From positions 50,094 through 114,093 of the forward strand of contig JAMPEU010000010.1 of the NCBI GenBank assembly GCA_023664865.1: DNA of 64,000 bases. The letters are read 5' to 3'. Below are positions 43,733 through 53,511 of this stretch, piece by piece. How positions within the stretch are numbered: the stretch's first letter is position 1; each line of letters begins with the position of its first letter. Both the position numbers and the translations under genes were made by a program. The notes under the pieces are model-generated. The model did not search any database. It saw nothing but the letters and a program-made list of their open reading frames with translations, and was not told the origin of the DNA. Source of the DNA: Butyrivibrio sp. (GTDB taxonomy: Bacteria; Bacillota; Clostridia; Lachnospirales; Lachnospiraceae).

Positions 43733-44761
43733 TTACTGTCCTCCTGATTTACCCAGACTGCGTACGATATCCCTTAACTTAACAAACTCTTCAAATAAAT
43801 TACCGAAAATGTATGCCATTTTCGGGCTCACCAAAAAAATGCGCAGATAAGTTCTGTAATATCTGGATACATACTCCATTTTTATCATTTTTCTGATTAG
43901 TTCTTCATCTTCTCTAATTATCTTAATCAGCCGCTTTACATACTCGTGTTTCTTTGCCTGTACACACTCTGTATAATAACGAATCAGTCTTTGGTGTTTT
44001 AAGTAGCTAAATCTAATGGACAAATCTTCACGTCCCATATTATTCAGAAATACCTCTTTCTCATGGAAAAGAGGTATTTCATCACGGAAAGTAACCTCAA
44101 TTGCTCCCTTAGCAGTAATGCTGTTATCAGTAGCAACATTGTAATTGTAATAAGCTTTATCCAAGTATATACAGTTATGGCACGCTGCATAAACCTTCGT
44201 GATAAACATTATATCTTCATAGTATCTTCCTTCCTCAAAACGGATACCTTGTAAAAGGTTTCTTCTATATAGTTTGCCCCATACTGCTGTTACCGTCTGA
44301 AAGTCTCTATAACCATTAATATAAAACTCCAATGGTTCACTCCCCACAAACTTAGCATGTCTGTCAGTACCGTTACCCTCAACCCTGTCCGTATATATGC
44401 TGCGTTCACGAAATACAACCATCTCCGTATCGGTCTCAATAAACTTATATGCCTCTTCAATACAATCAGTATCAATCCAGTCGTCGCCGTCAACAAACAT
44501 CAGATATTCTCCGGCAGCTCTATCCATTCCCACATTTCTTGCAGCAGCACGCCCGCCATTCTTTTGATGTAAGACGTGAATTCTCTTATCAGCTTGGGCG
44601 TGCAAATCGCAGATACCGCCGCTATTATCTGTAGCCCCATCATCCACGAGAATAATTTCCAAATTCCCATATGTCTGATTCTCAAGAGATTCTATACACT
44701 TGTCCAAATATTTCTCAACATTATATACAGGCACAACTATAGAAATCAATTCATTTTTCAT
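43733..44761 (-). CDS. Glycosyltransferase family 2
   Basis: A 342-residue GT-A inverting enzyme. ISIVVPVYNVEKYLDKCIESL begins the fold, VDDGATDNSGGICD lies near 40, NGGRAAARNVGMDRAAGEY follows, and the metal-binding DGDD is at about 96-99. The second half is helical and acceptor-specific. An AAGGAG site upstream supports the start. It is adjacent to another GT2 (5 bases apart), and the two share the same plan but differ in the C-terminal half. Donor unknown. Confidence 0.92.
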   Translation of the reverse strand: MKNELISIVVPVYNVEKYLDKCIESLENQTYGNLEIILVDDGATDNSGGICDLHAQADKRIHVLHQKNGGRAAARNVGMDRAAGEYLMFVDGDDWIDTDCIEEAYKFIETDTEMVVFRERSIYTDRVEGNGTDRHAKFVGSEPLEFYINGYRDFQTVTAVWGKLYRRNLLQGIRFEEGRYYEDIMFITKVYAACHNCIYLDKAYYNYNVATDNSITAKGAIEVTFRDEIPLFHEKEVFLNNMGREDLSIRFSYLKHQRLIRYYTECVQAKKHEYVKRLIKIIREDEELIRKMIKMEYVSRYYRTYLRIFLVSPKMAYIFGNLFEEFVKLRDIVRSLGKSGGQ

Positions 44762-44766
44762 TCGTT

Positions 44767-45750
44767 TTATTTCTCCTTGAGTTTTTGCCTTAATTTCATT
44801 AACACTCCATTACATTGTATCGGAATGGATAGTGCCACCAGCTTAGCATTTCTAGACAAATATAAGTTTTTCAAAATGTTCTCTCGATTTTTCCATATCA
44901 GCTTTTCTATATACACTCTTTCCTCTTTACATTCCTTTTCTTTGCCATCTTCCTTTATACGCGCATATATGGAAACCGCACATTGTATCATAAAAAAATA
45001 AGCCTCATCCTTCAATTCAGGCGCAGTTCTTATGACATCATTGCAAATTTCCTGAGTATAGATAAGCCTATACATATCTTGGCGCTGAAATGTCTTTCTT
45101 GATCTACTGGTCATTACTAATCTGTAATAGTATTTCGCCTCTCCGATATATACCACTTTTCCGGTATTTTTTAATATACTATACAGACATGGAAGATCCT
45201 CTGACTGCAGGTTTTCTTTTGGAAATCTAACATTCTTAAAAAGCTGCGCCTTAAACAATTTATCACATTGGGAATAGGTCATTTCCTTATCCAGCAAAAG
45301 ATTCTGTATGATTTCCTTCCCCTGCAAAATAACAACGTCCGTTATAGGCTTCTCTGCCGCCGTCACTTTTCCATCAATTACCCGCATACGGCCACAGCAG
45401 GCAATGTCGCTATCCGTCTGCTTAATAGCTTGCAGTAAAGTTTCATACATATCATCTGCTATATAGTCATCAGAATCCACAAATCCCAGATACTCGCCGG
45501 TAATTACATCCAAACCTGCATTTCTTGCGGCGCCTGGACCTGCATTCTCTTGATGAATTACTTTGATATTAGTATATTTTTGAGCAAATTCATCGCAAAT
45601 AGCTCCTGATGCATCAGTAGAACCATCATCCACCAATATTATTTCGAATTTAATGTTTTTTTGACCGCATATGCTATTCAAACATTCCCGCAAATACTTT
45701 TCTACATTGTATACCGGTACAATAATCGATACTAATGCTTGCTCACCCAT
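44767..45750 (-). CDS. Glycosyltransferase family 2
   Basis: A 327-residue GT-A enzyme: VSIIVPVYNVEKYLRECLNSI, VDDGSTDASGAICDEFA, NAGPGAARNAGLDVITGEYLGFVDSDD with the DSD metal site near 93-95. After that come FRKENLQSEDLPCL-type acceptor residues (KENLQSEDLP, about 176-185). Upstream is a 35-base gap with a GGAGACGG site and a TATAAA-like run, so an internal promoter is possible but unproven. Together with the next gene it would add two sugars to the repeat. Confidence 0.92.
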   Translation of the reverse strand: MGEQALVSIIVPVYNVEKYLRECLNSICGQKNIKFEIILVDDGSTDASGAICDEFAQKYTNIKVIHQENAGPGAARNAGLDVITGEYLGFVDSDDYIADDMYETLLQAIKQTDSDIACCGRMRVIDGKVTAAEKPITDVVILQGKEIIQNLLLDKEMTYSQCDKLFKAQLFKNVRFPKENLQSEDLPCLYSILKNTGKVVYIGEAKYYYRLVMTSRSRKTFQRQDMYRLIYTQEICNDVIRTAPELKDEAYFFMIQCAVSIYARIKEDGKEKECKEERVYIEKLIWKNRENILKNLYLSRNAKLVALSIPIQCNGVLMKLRQKLKEK

Positions 45751-45785
45751 GGGCCGTCTCCTCTGTTCTCCTTTATAATACTAAA

Positions 45786-46820
45786 CTAATATACATAATT
45801 CAAGAAAATCTCTTTCTCCTTATCCTCATGCGCATGATAGTTGTCTAAAGTCAGTCTGTACTCTCCGTCATTTATCCACTTCAATATAAGCGAATTGATT
45901 TCGGCTCTATAATGAAGCTCATCACTGTAGTTATCAAAATTACTGATTAAATCTACATTTTCGTTAAAACAAAATAATTCAACATTCGGATATTGAAGTA
46001 TCAATTCTGTCGCAATACTTTCCGCCTCAATCTGTTCAGATACCTTTCCGGATATATCCCAATAATCCCAAAACAAAATACTATAGGGTGGGAAAAAGAT
46101 ATAAAATGTAGTGTCTGGGTTTTGCTCTATCACAGAACATACATTTATTCTAATATTATCTTCTACCAGTTTTCTTTCTTCATCGCTCAATCCACGGTCA
46201 TCAGCTATAACGCCTCTATGCTCATGTCCTGCCTTTACCACATCATATCCCGTCTCTCTCTCCCATGCGGAATATTCGTCAAACGTTGTTGGTTTATCCC
46301 CTCTAAGCGTCATCAGCATATTATTAAGGACGCCATGGTAAAAAATTGATTTATTCAAAACATAATTTACATCATTCAAAACCAAATCATCATATAAATA
46401 TGTCGGATACTCTTCATATCGCTTATAATCATATTCTTTAATAAGCATTACCCCATCCAGCCCCCAAAGCACCTTCTCTATATGATTATTATAGTCAAAT
46501 GCTCTCTGCAGACTCTGCGATATTTCCTGTGGTCCTCCTCCAGAAAATGGAAGCTTAATGCTTGAGGTTCCAAATAACTCATCAAATTCAGACGTCTTAA
46601 AATTCTGCGTCATTGATGTTCCGGTAATAATGGCATCATAATCAAAATGTCTTGCTATTCCATCATTGATGTAACGCTCCTCATATAATCGATATGAAGT
46701 TCCCTTGATAGGTGCATGAAAATGAAAATAAGGGTCAACTATAACAACTATAAGTGCAAACATCACTAAAGCGAACACCAAATATATGATTGTCCTATAA
46801 AACCATTTTCTTTCTTTCAT
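45786..46820 (-). CDS. SGNH-like membrane-anchored protein, partner of MBOAT acyltransferase
   Basis: A 344-residue protein with one N-terminal helix (about 9-29) and an extracytoplasmic domain. The ITGTSMTQNF block places a nucleophile-like Ser at 69, and SDELHYRAE near the C-terminus supplies the Asp300/His303 pair, the pattern of SGNH/DltD-like hydrolases that complete acyl transfer begun by MBOAT proteins. It follows the intact MBOAT gene by 51 bases. Together they would O-acetylate the glycan after its export. The exact acyl group is unknown. This is a different family from the DHHW remnant at 22065. Confidence 0.78.
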   Translation of the reverse strand: MKERKWFYRTIIYLVFALVMFALIVVIVDPYFHFHAPIKGTSYRLYEERYINDGIARHFDYDAIITGTSMTQNFKTSEFDELFGTSSIKLPFSGGGPQEISQSLQRAFDYNNHIEKVLWGLDGVMLIKEYDYKRYEEYPTYLYDDLVLNDVNYVLNKSIFYHGVLNNMLMTLRGDKPTTFDEYSAWERETGYDVVKAGHEHRGVIADDRGLSDEERKLVEDNIRINVCSVIEQNPDTTFYIFFPPYSILFWDYWDISGKVSEQIEAESIATELILQYPNVELFCFNENVDLISNFDNYSDELHYRAEINSLILKWINDGEYRLTLDNYHAHEDKEKEIFLNYVY

Positions 46821-46871
46821 CTCTAAACCGTTCTCCTTCTTAAAGGAAATTGCTCTCTCTAATTTCTGAAA

Positions 46872-48332
46872 TTAAAAATTAGAATATAAAAATACACTCA
46901 CGCCGGATAGCGAAATAATACTCCAAAACATCAATAATACCGTAATAGCCGCCTGCTTTTTTGAAAAGCAGAAGCGTTCTGTTTTCTCCTGTGCATTCTT
47001 TGCCATAAATGTTATCAAAAGAATTATTGCACCCAGCAAAACTGTCGGCAAATATGAAAACTTATCCACAACCCCTTGAAATCCAAACCTACACAATATT
47101 CTAATTTCCACAATTTCATTCACAGCCTGTATCAAGTTGTTTTCCATCTCGCCCATGCCCGGCTGGAATATCCTTCCCCAAAAAATAAAAGCTTCAGAAA
47201 TCGTATCCGCCCTAAAAATAACCCATGCGGCATTTACAAAAATAAATGTAAATACCCTGCCAAGTACCGGTATTCTCTCTATCTTTTTTTCTGTTATCCT
47301 TTCTACAACCATCAGTATGCCATGCATGAACCCCCATACGATGAATGTCCAGTTTGCCCCATGCCACAATCCGCTTATGAGAAAAACAATCATGATATTT
47401 ATACAGGTTCTCCGCAATCCTTTACGGCTGCCTCCCAGCGGAATATACACATATTTTGTCAAAAATCCCGTCAATGTAATATGCCATCTTTTCCAAAAAT
47501 CACTAATAGACTTAGCCTTATATGGCGAATTAAAATTAACAGGCAGCTCAATATTAAGCATACGCGCTATACCAATAGCCATATCGCTGTAACCGCTAAA
47601 GTCATAGTACAGCTGCAAAGAGTAACAAAGCATCACTGCCAGCGCGCTGATAGTATGAAGATTATTTATATCAGAAAAACCAATGCTTACAAATTGTGCA
47701 AGGGTATCAGCTATCAAGACTTTTTTGGCAAGCCCCATTGCAAATTGGTATAATCCTCTTGCCAGATTATCATAATCTATCTTCTTTCTTTCTTCCGATT
47801 GCAGTTGCGTTGTCAATTCAGGAAAAGGAGTAATCGGTCCGGAGCTGATTTTCGGAAAGAAGGCAACATAAAGCGCATAGTCGATAAAGCTATATCCGAT
47901 GGCACTATCCTTATAACTGTCAACCACAAATGAAATCTGCTGGAATGTAATAAAGCTCAAGCCTATCGGAAGAATGATATTAAGCATCGGCAGTCCCGCC
48001 CCTGCCAGATGATTTACATTATCAATAAAAAAGTTATAGTATTTAAATACAAATAAAAGACCCAAATCAAACGTAAGCGCCAAAATCAAAATCTGTTTGC
48101 CATACTGTTGTGTTTTCTGGTTTTTCATCAAATAAACAAGCCCATAATTTACTAAAATACTTCCTGCAAGAAATATAAGACACGCCCAGTTCATATACCC
48201 ATAAAACCAAAATGACATTACAAGCAGCCATATCTTAGCCGCCTCATATTTAGCTGCTTTTCCCAGCAGGAAATAGCCGCTTAAGCACAGTGGCAAAAAA
48301 AGTAATATAAAAATGTATGAGGAAAACTGCAT
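46872..48332 (-). CDS. MBOAT family O-acyltransferase (AlgI/DltB-like)
   Basis: A 486-residue multi-helix membrane protein with the hallmark MBOAT motifs: LPIGLSFITFQQISFVVD (about 121-138), FWKRWHITLTGFL with His284, YVYIPLGG (295-301) and [14 protein letters not shown] with the catalytic His324. It moves an acyl group, normally acetyl, across the membrane for transfer to a polysaccharide. An AGGAAA site precedes the ATG. Intact counterpart of the broken MBOAT at 22489, with which it shares the same motif order, so the locus once had two such modules. Confidence 0.95.
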   Translation of the reverse strand: MQFSSYIFILLFLPLCLSGYFLLGKAAKYEAAKIWLLVMSFWFYGYMNWACLIFLAGSILVNYGLVYLMKNQKTQQYGKQILILALTFDLGLLFVFKYYNFFIDNVNHLAGAGLPMLNIILPIGLSFITFQQISFVVDSYKDSAIGYSFIDYALYVAFFPKISSGPITPFPELTTQLQSEERKKIDYDNLARGLYQFAMGLAKKVLIADTLAQFVSIGFSDINNLHTISALAVMLCYSLQLYYDFSGYSDMAIGIARMLNIELPVNFNSPYKAKSISDFWKRWHITLTGFLTKYVYIPLGGSRKGLRRTCINIMIVFLISGLWHGANWTFIVWGFMHGILMVVERITEKKIERIPVLGRVFTFIFVNAAWVIFRADTISEAFIFWGRIFQPGMGEMENNLIQAVNEIVEIRILCRFGFQGVVDKFSYLPTVLLGAIILLITFMAKNAQEKTERFCFSKKQAAITVLLMFWSIISLSGVSVFLYSNF

Positions 48333-48377
48333 ATTAATTTCCTGCCCCTTTCATGCTCTTCCACAATTCCGGATTAT

Positions 48378-49481
48378 CTATTTCCTATATATCTCACTAT
48401 ACCTTACCGCCTGCGCTCCTATATCAAAACCTGCTCTTTTTATACTATCCAGTCTGTCCCCTCTGATATAGTCGGCAGTCTCAAGTACACGCGCTGCCCA
48501 TTCCTTGGCAGTTTTATCAAGACTGTAAAATTCCACTAGTTCCGTGATTCCTACTTCATTTGTGACAGTATCGGAGACAAGACAGCGCAGTCCGGCTGTC
48601 TGCGCTTCCACAATGCTGCCCGGCAGCCCTTCATATAAAGAAGGAAAGACAAGATAATCCATTATCTGATAATAAGAATCAACATCCGGCTTATTACCAA
48701 GAAACCATACGACATCTGAAAGTCCCGCTTCTAAAACCTGCCGCTTTATTTTCTCCATTAACGAACCCTCGCCAAGCAAAAGCAGTATGGCGTCATTCCT
48801 CTTTTTATAAATCTGCTCAAATATCTGTATTAAAAATGTATGGTTCTTCGCCTCTCTAAAGCTTCCTACATGCCCTATGACAAACTTATCTGTCAGTCCC
48901 ATTTTATCCCTAAGTTCCGTTCTAACCTTTTCGTCATATATATATTTTTTAGCGTCTATAGCATTAGGAATTACCTCAACCTTTCCTTTCCTTACCCAAC
49001 GCTTGCCATATACCGTCTCCCCTGCCTTCTTAGAACAGGCAAGGCAATAATCCGCCTTATATTTTAAGGGATAGCGAATCAGTTTCGTAATCAAACCCTT
49101 GAATCCGGGCGCATCTCCGGCGCTTCTGGCATGTCCGATTGTAATAGGTATTCCTGCCTTTTTGGCTATTGGCAGATAAATTGACGCCGTACTGGTCATA
49201 TGCCCATGTACCGCCCTAAATTCATGATGCGCGGCGAAGAAACTCTTCATAGCCTTTTTATAACTGTGTATATTATATACTTTAAAACGGGGAACGCGAT
49301 AAACCCGCCCCCCTAAAGCTTCTATTTCTTCGTCAAAATATTCTTTTTGTGATGAATGTACCAAAAAGTCAAACTGAATTTTATCTCTGTCAATATTACG
49401 GTATAAATCCATAATACGGCTCTCAGCACCGCCAAGGGCTACCCTGCCGAGAACATGAAGTATCCTGATAGGTTCTTCCAT
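48378..49481 (-). CDS. Glycosyltransferase family 4 (EpsF/CapM-like)
   Basis: A 367-residue GT4 enzyme: IRILHVLGRVALGGAESRIMDLYR, GHMTSTASIYLPIAKKAGIP, IGHVGSFREAKNHTFLIQIFE and FPSLYEGLPGSIVEAQTAGLRCLVSD (E-x7-E). This N-terminal LGGAE start is typical of exopolysaccharide GT4 proteins such as EpsF. The ATG follows directly after the TAA of the deacetylase-like gene, so translation is coupled. Donor unknown. Confidence 0.93.
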   Translation of the reverse strand: MEEPIRILHVLGRVALGGAESRIMDLYRNIDRDKIQFDFLVHSSQKEYFDEEIEALGGRVYRVPRFKVYNIHSYKKAMKSFFAAHHEFRAVHGHMTSTASIYLPIAKKAGIPITIGHARSAGDAPGFKGLITKLIRYPLKYKADYCLACSKKAGETVYGKRWVRKGKVEVIPNAIDAKKYIYDEKVRTELRDKMGLTDKFVIGHVGSFREAKNHTFLIQIFEQIYKKRNDAILLLLGEGSLMEKIKRQVLEAGLSDVVWFLGNKPDVDSYYQIMDYLVFPSLYEGLPGSIVEAQTAGLRCLVSDTVTNEVGITELVEFYSLDKTAKEWAARVLETADYIRGDRLDSIKRAGFDIGAQAVRYSEIYRK

Positions 49482-50234
49482 TTAATTACCTTGCCTTCCG
49501 CTTTTTACTCTAACCAGTATTCTCTTCATTACCGCCAGCAGATATTCTGCCGCGTGTCCGCAAAAACCTCTATCAATGCTATTTGCCGCCAGAAAAGTCT
49601 CATAAGATATAAGACTGTCCTTATGTCTGTACATTAGTTCCTCAAGATTCTTCATTGCCAAATCATCTATCCCATTAACATGCACCACCATTGTAGTCGT
49701 GCCGTTTTTCTTCTTAAAGCTTCTGCTCATCAAGAAAGAAATCGGATAAAACGTCATGCCCTGCCATCTGTAAGGCGCTTTGCCAAATCCGTCCGTTATT
49801 TTATTATATCCTAATTCCTTCAATGCCTGCAGCGTATTCCTGTCATAGGAATGTGCCGGCGCCATAAATATATCTGTACTTATTCCATGCTGTTTTAATA
49901 TCTCGGTTCCTTTTTGAATCATGTTCCTTTGTTCTGATAATGAAATACCGGCAAACTCAGAAAAAAGGTTAAGCGGGAACAATCCGCCCTTCTTAGTGGT
50001 ATATATATGCTGATATCCGTGCAGGGCAATGCACCAGCCGCTTTCCTGCAATTCTTTAACATACCCCCAGAAATCATTATTAGCTTCAGTCTTATGAAGA
50101 TTATCATCTTTATTATCAGGAACTATCCCTATAAGCGGCTTTACATTCAGCTTATCCAGTATTTCCTTAAATCTTCGAAACCTTTCCCAATCCATGTCGG
50201 GCGTTATATCATCCATACGAATTGCAATCTGCAT
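49482..50234 (-). CDS. Polysaccharide deacetylase-like protein (DUF2334/CE4-related)
   Basis: A 250-residue soluble protein with a deacetylase-style core: RMDDI with Asp8/Asp9 at the N-terminus, and LHGYQH with His72/His76, the D and HxxxH metal ligands of CE4-type enzymes, then FMAPAHSYDRNTLQAL. No signal peptide, so it would act in the cytoplasm, perhaps on an N-acetylated sugar nucleotide or lipid-linked intermediate. It lies between the epimerase and a GT4, with 1-base and adjacent junctions. PIG-L-type deacetylation followed by re-acylation would be one use; this is speculative. Confidence 0.8.
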   Translation of the reverse strand: MQIAIRMDDITPDMDWERFRRFKEILDKLNVKPLIGIVPDNKDDNLHKTEANNDFWGYVKELQESGWCIALHGYQHIYTTKKGGLFPLNLFSEFAGISLSEQRNMIQKGTEILKQHGISTDIFMAPAHSYDRNTLQALKELGYNKITDGFGKAPYRWQGMTFYPISFLMSRSFKKKNGTTTMVVHVNGIDDLAMKNLEELMYRHKDSLISYETFLAANSIDRGFCGHAAEYLLAVMKRILVRVKSGRQGN

Positions 50235-50235
50235 T

Positions 50236-51210
50236 TTACAGGTTCTCCCTATACCAGTCTATCGCCAGCCCTATTCCTGTCTTAAAATCATATTCCGGAT
50301 TATATCCAAGAAGCTCCCTTGCCTTACTGATATCGGCATTTGAATCCCTTATGTCGCCGGGACGCTCCGGACCAAATTTCGGCTCAATATCCTTTCCCAG
50401 CGCCCTGCATAAATCATAATATATATCAATCAGAAACTCCCTGCCGCCGGCTCCGATATTAAAAGCCTCGCCTGCCGCCTTACCGGAAGCCAGGCATGCT
50501 TTTAAATTAGCCTCAATAACGTTGTCAATATAGGTAAAATCCCTTGACTGTCTTCCGTCACCGTTTATGGTGGGAGACTCGCCGCTCAGCAGCTGCTTAA
50601 TAAATTTGGGAATAACCGCCGCATACATTCCTTCCGGATTCTGCCTTCTCCCAAATACGTTAAAGTAACGGAGTCCGTATGTATCCAGATCATATAATTT
50701 CTTATATAATCTCCCATATTCCTCATCAGCTCTTTTCGTCAGCGCGTATGGTGAAAGCAGTTTTCCCTCTGCGCCCTCTTTTTTGGGAAGTACGGGATGG
50801 TCGCCGTACACAGCCGAACTTGAGGCATACACAAACTTTTTCACACCGCTCTGCCTCGCAGCTTCCATCATATTAAGAGTACCGCGGATATTAATTTCTT
50901 CGTATAGAAGGGGCATCTCAATACTTCTCGGAACACTGCCCCACGCCGCCTGATTCAGTACATAATCCGCTCCGCTGCAAGCCTCCATACATGTGTCAAG
51001 TTCCCGAATATCGCCTTTTATAAATGTAAATCTCTCGTTGCTTTCTAAATGCGCAATATTGTCATAACTTCCTGTTGACAGGTTATCAAGGCATCTGACC
51101 GTATAGCCCATATCTATTATGGCTTCGCATAGATTTGAACCGATAAATCCGGCTCCGCCCGTTACTAAAAAAATACTGCCTGATTCAAATTTTATATTTT
51201 TATATCCCAT
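50236..51210 (-). CDS. UDP-N-acetylhexosamine 4-epimerase (WbpP/TviC-like SDR)
   Basis: A 324-residue NAD-dependent extended SDR. TGGAGFIG (17-24) binds the cofactor, the catalytic set is Ser130-132 and Tyr155-x3-Lys159, and YFNVFGRRQNPEGMYAAVIPKF, SRDFTYIDN and ADISKARELLGY are features of WbpP-type epimerases acting on UDP-GlcNAc or UDP-GlcNAcA. With the dehydrogenase at 52186 it would make UDP-GalNAc or UDP-GalNAcA. An AAGGAA site supports the start. The exact substrate form (neutral or uronic) cannot be settled by eye. Confidence 0.88.
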   Translation of the reverse strand: MGYKNIKFESGSIFLVTGGAGFIGSNLCEAIIDMGYTVRCLDNLSTGSYDNIAHLESNERFTFIKGDIRELDTCMEACSGADYVLNQAAWGSVPRSIEMPLLYEEINIRGTLNMMEAARQSGVKKFVYASSSAVYGDHPVLPKKEGAEGKLLSPYALTKRADEEYGRLYKKLYDLDTYGLRYFNVFGRRQNPEGMYAAVIPKFIKQLLSGESPTINGDGRQSRDFTYIDNVIEANLKACLASGKAAGEAFNIGAGGREFLIDIYYDLCRALGKDIEPKFGPERPGDIRDSNADISKARELLGYNPEYDFKTGIGLAIDWYRENL

Positions 51211-51240
51211 GCAAATAATTCCTTTCCAACTAGAAAAATA

Positions 51241-52182
51241 TTAATCATCTTCGCTGTTCCGCTCCTGCTGCGCCACCTGCATGAGCTTAATCTCAAAGTC
51301 TCTCCTGTTTTTCTGCGCCATATCCGATAAAATCATACCTGCAAAGAATGCCTGCACAGCCGCCAGCTCCACGAAACCGCATACGATCAAGGTTGGGAAT
51401 CTCTCTACCAGCCCGGTATGCAGAAAATCTAAAGCCACGGGAATGAATGTCCCTATGGCTATAGCGCTTAAAATAAACGCCAATAAAAGAAAGAATCCAA
51501 ACGGCCGATAGTTTTTGTATAACTTAATAATTGTTTTAATTACTCTCATTCCGTCAGTATAAGTATTCAGCTTGGAGACGCTTCCCGCCGGGCGATCCCT
51601 GTAATCCACTATGACATTTTCCAAGTGCATATTGTTATATACCGCATGAATCGTCATTTCTGTTTCAATTTCAAAGCCCTTTGACAATACGGGAAAAGTT
51701 TTTACAAAACTATAGCTAAAAGCCCTATACCCTGTCATAATATCCTGTATATCGCAGTCGAACAGCCCGTTGATGGCGCCTTTTACCATAGCGTTTCCCA
51801 TATTATGAAACGGTCTCTTATTCTCCATATAATATGTTGACGACAAGCGGTCTCCTATCACCATGTCAACGTTTCTTACTAAAACGGCATCCGCCATTTC
51901 ACGCGCGTTCTCCATAGGATAAGTATCATCGCCGTCCACCATAATATAGCAGTGCGCGTCTATGTCGCGGAACATTCTCCTGATAACGTTGCCTTTACCC
52001 TGCAGCCGTTCGTAGCGGACGACTGCGCCTGCATCAGACGCAATCTGCGCCGTTCCGTCAGTAGAATTATTATCATAGACATAAACAATCGCTTCCGGCA
52101 GAACCCGCTTGGCGTCCTCAACCACTTTTTTAATTGTCTGCGCTTCATTATAGCATGGAACCAACACTGCAATTTTATCCAT
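51241..52182 (-). CDS. Glycosyltransferase family 2, polyprenyl-phosphate sugar synthase-like with C-terminal helices
   Basis: A 313-residue protein: a DPM1-like GT-A domain (VPCYNEAQTIKKVVEDA, DNNSTDGTA, GKGNVIRRM, and the DGDDTYPMENA metal site near 78-88) and two C-terminal helices (about 221-240 and 255-280). Such enzymes load a sugar onto undecaprenyl phosphate for GT-C enzymes outside the membrane. The window's many GT-C-like proteins would need such a donor, which fits this call. It lies 3 bases after the dehydrogenase gene. Confidence 0.85.
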   Translation of the reverse strand: MDKIAVLVPCYNEAQTIKKVVEDAKRVLPEAIVYVYDNNSTDGTAQIASDAGAVVRYERLQGKGNVIRRMFRDIDAHCYIMVDGDDTYPMENAREMADAVLVRNVDMVIGDRLSSTYYMENKRPFHNMGNAMVKGAINGLFDCDIQDIMTGYRAFSYSFVKTFPVLSKGFEIETEMTIHAVYNNMHLENVIVDYRDRPAGSVSKLNTYTDGMRVIKTIIKLYKNYRPFGFFLLLAFILSAIAIGTFIPVALDFLHTGLVERFPTLIVCGFVELAAVQAFFAGMILSDMAQKNRRDFEIKLMQVAQQERNSEDD

Positions 52183-52185
52183 ATA

Positions 52186-53511
52186 TTAAAGTCTCCAATA
52201 ACTATATTCTTCCGTCATATAGTCTTCACGTTTTAACAATCCCTTGATATCCAAAAGCACCTTGCATTTATTCGCACCGCTGTAAAATGCTGCGATATCT
52301 TCCTTGCTCAGTTTCAGGAAAGCGTCGTGTGCAACTGCAATTATCACAGCATCCATATCCTTCACATCACCCATTTCCCCGAATGTAATTCCATAAAGGC
52401 GTTTCGCCTCATCTGCATCCGCCGCCGGATCTACCACTAACGGAGTAATGCCATACTCATTTAATTCCTTATAAATATCTATTACCTTTGTATTTCTGGT
52501 ATCAGGGCAATTCTCTTTGAATGTAAATCCCAAGATGGCAACTCTGGCATTTTTAACCGCGATATCTGATTTAATCAGATTCTTTACCAGGCTTTCAGCC
52601 ACATATTTACCCATATCATCATTAATCCTGCGTCCTGAGAGGATTATCTGTGAATGATATCCAAGCTGCTCAGCCTTATAAGTAAGATAATATGGATCAA
52701 CGCCGATACAATGCCCCCCGACAAGCCCCGGCTGGAATTTCAGGAAATTCCACTTAGTTCCTGCCGCCTCTAAGACCGATTTCGTATCAATACCCATTTT
52801 ATTAAATATAATAGAGAGTTCGTTCATGAACGCAATATTGATATCCCTCTGGCTGTTCTCAATTACTTTTGCCGCCTCCGCAACCTTAATGGATTCCGCC
52901 CTGTACACGCCTGCCTCGACTACTAGCTCATACACATGGGCAATCTCTTCAAGCGTCTCCGCATCCATACCTGATACAATCTTTGTGATAGTCTCCAAAC
53001 GGTGAACCTTATCGCCGGGATTGATGCGCTCCGGCGAATAACCGATTTTAAAATCAACGCCGCATTTTAGTCCTGATTCTTTCTCCAGAATCGGCACGCA
53101 GATATCCTCTGTCACTCCCGGGTATACTGTGGATTCAAATACGACAATAGAGCCTTTTGTCAGATTTTGCCCTAAAATCCTGCTTGCACCCTCTACCGGC
53201 GTCAAATCCGGGGTATGGTCGTCATTTACAGGCGTAGGCACTGCCACTATATGGAACTTTGCTTCTTTCAGCCTTGAAGCATCGGCTGTAAATTCTACTG
53301 CGGTTCCGCTGATAACCTCATTTCCGACTTCTTTGGTCGGATCTATGCCATTCTTATAAAGATTAATTTTCTCTTTGTTCAAATCAAAACCAATCACCTT
53401 GATTTTCTTGGCAAACGCTACCGCAATCGGCATGCCTACATATCCAAGCCCTACGAGTGACAGTTTTTCTTCTCCGCTTATCAGTCTTTCATATAAACTC
53501 ATTTTTCGCAC
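52186..53511 (-). CDS. UDP-N-acetylhexosamine 6-dehydrogenase (TviB/WbpO-like)
   Basis: A 441-residue nucleotide-sugar dehydrogenase oxidising C6 to a carboxylate with two NAD. The Rossmann motif GLGYVGMP is at 21-28, AVPTPV near 90, [12 protein letters not shown] follows, and the catalytic Cys268 is in [26 protein letters not shown]-type residues are those of the WbpO/TviB subgroup. Pairs with the WbpP-like epimerase nearby to give UDP-GlcNAcA or UDP-GalNAcA. The start is a GTG at 53511 overlapping the upstream TAG by a base, with GGGAG near; an ATG at 53502 is the alternative. Confidence 0.9.
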   Translation of the reverse strand: MRKMSLYERLISGEEKLSLVGLGYVGMPIAVAFAKKIKVIGFDLNKEKINLYKNGIDPTKEVGNEVISGTAVEFTADASRLKEAKFHIVAVPTPVNDDHTPDLTPVEGASRILGQNLTKGSIVVFESTVYPGVTEDICVPILEKESGLKCGVDFKIGYSPERINPGDKVHRLETITKIVSGMDAETLEEIAHVYELVVEAGVYRAESIKVAEAAKVIENSQRDINIAFMNELSIIFNKMGIDTKSVLEAAGTKWNFLKFQPGLVGGHCIGVDPYYLTYKAEQLGYHSQIILSGRRINDDMGKYVAESLVKNLIKSDIAVKNARVAILGFTFKENCPDTRNTKVIDIYKELNEYGITPLVVDPAADADEAKRLYGITFGEMGDVKDMDAVIIAVAHDAFLKLSKEDIAAFYSGANKCKVLLDIKGLLKREDYMTEEYSYWRL

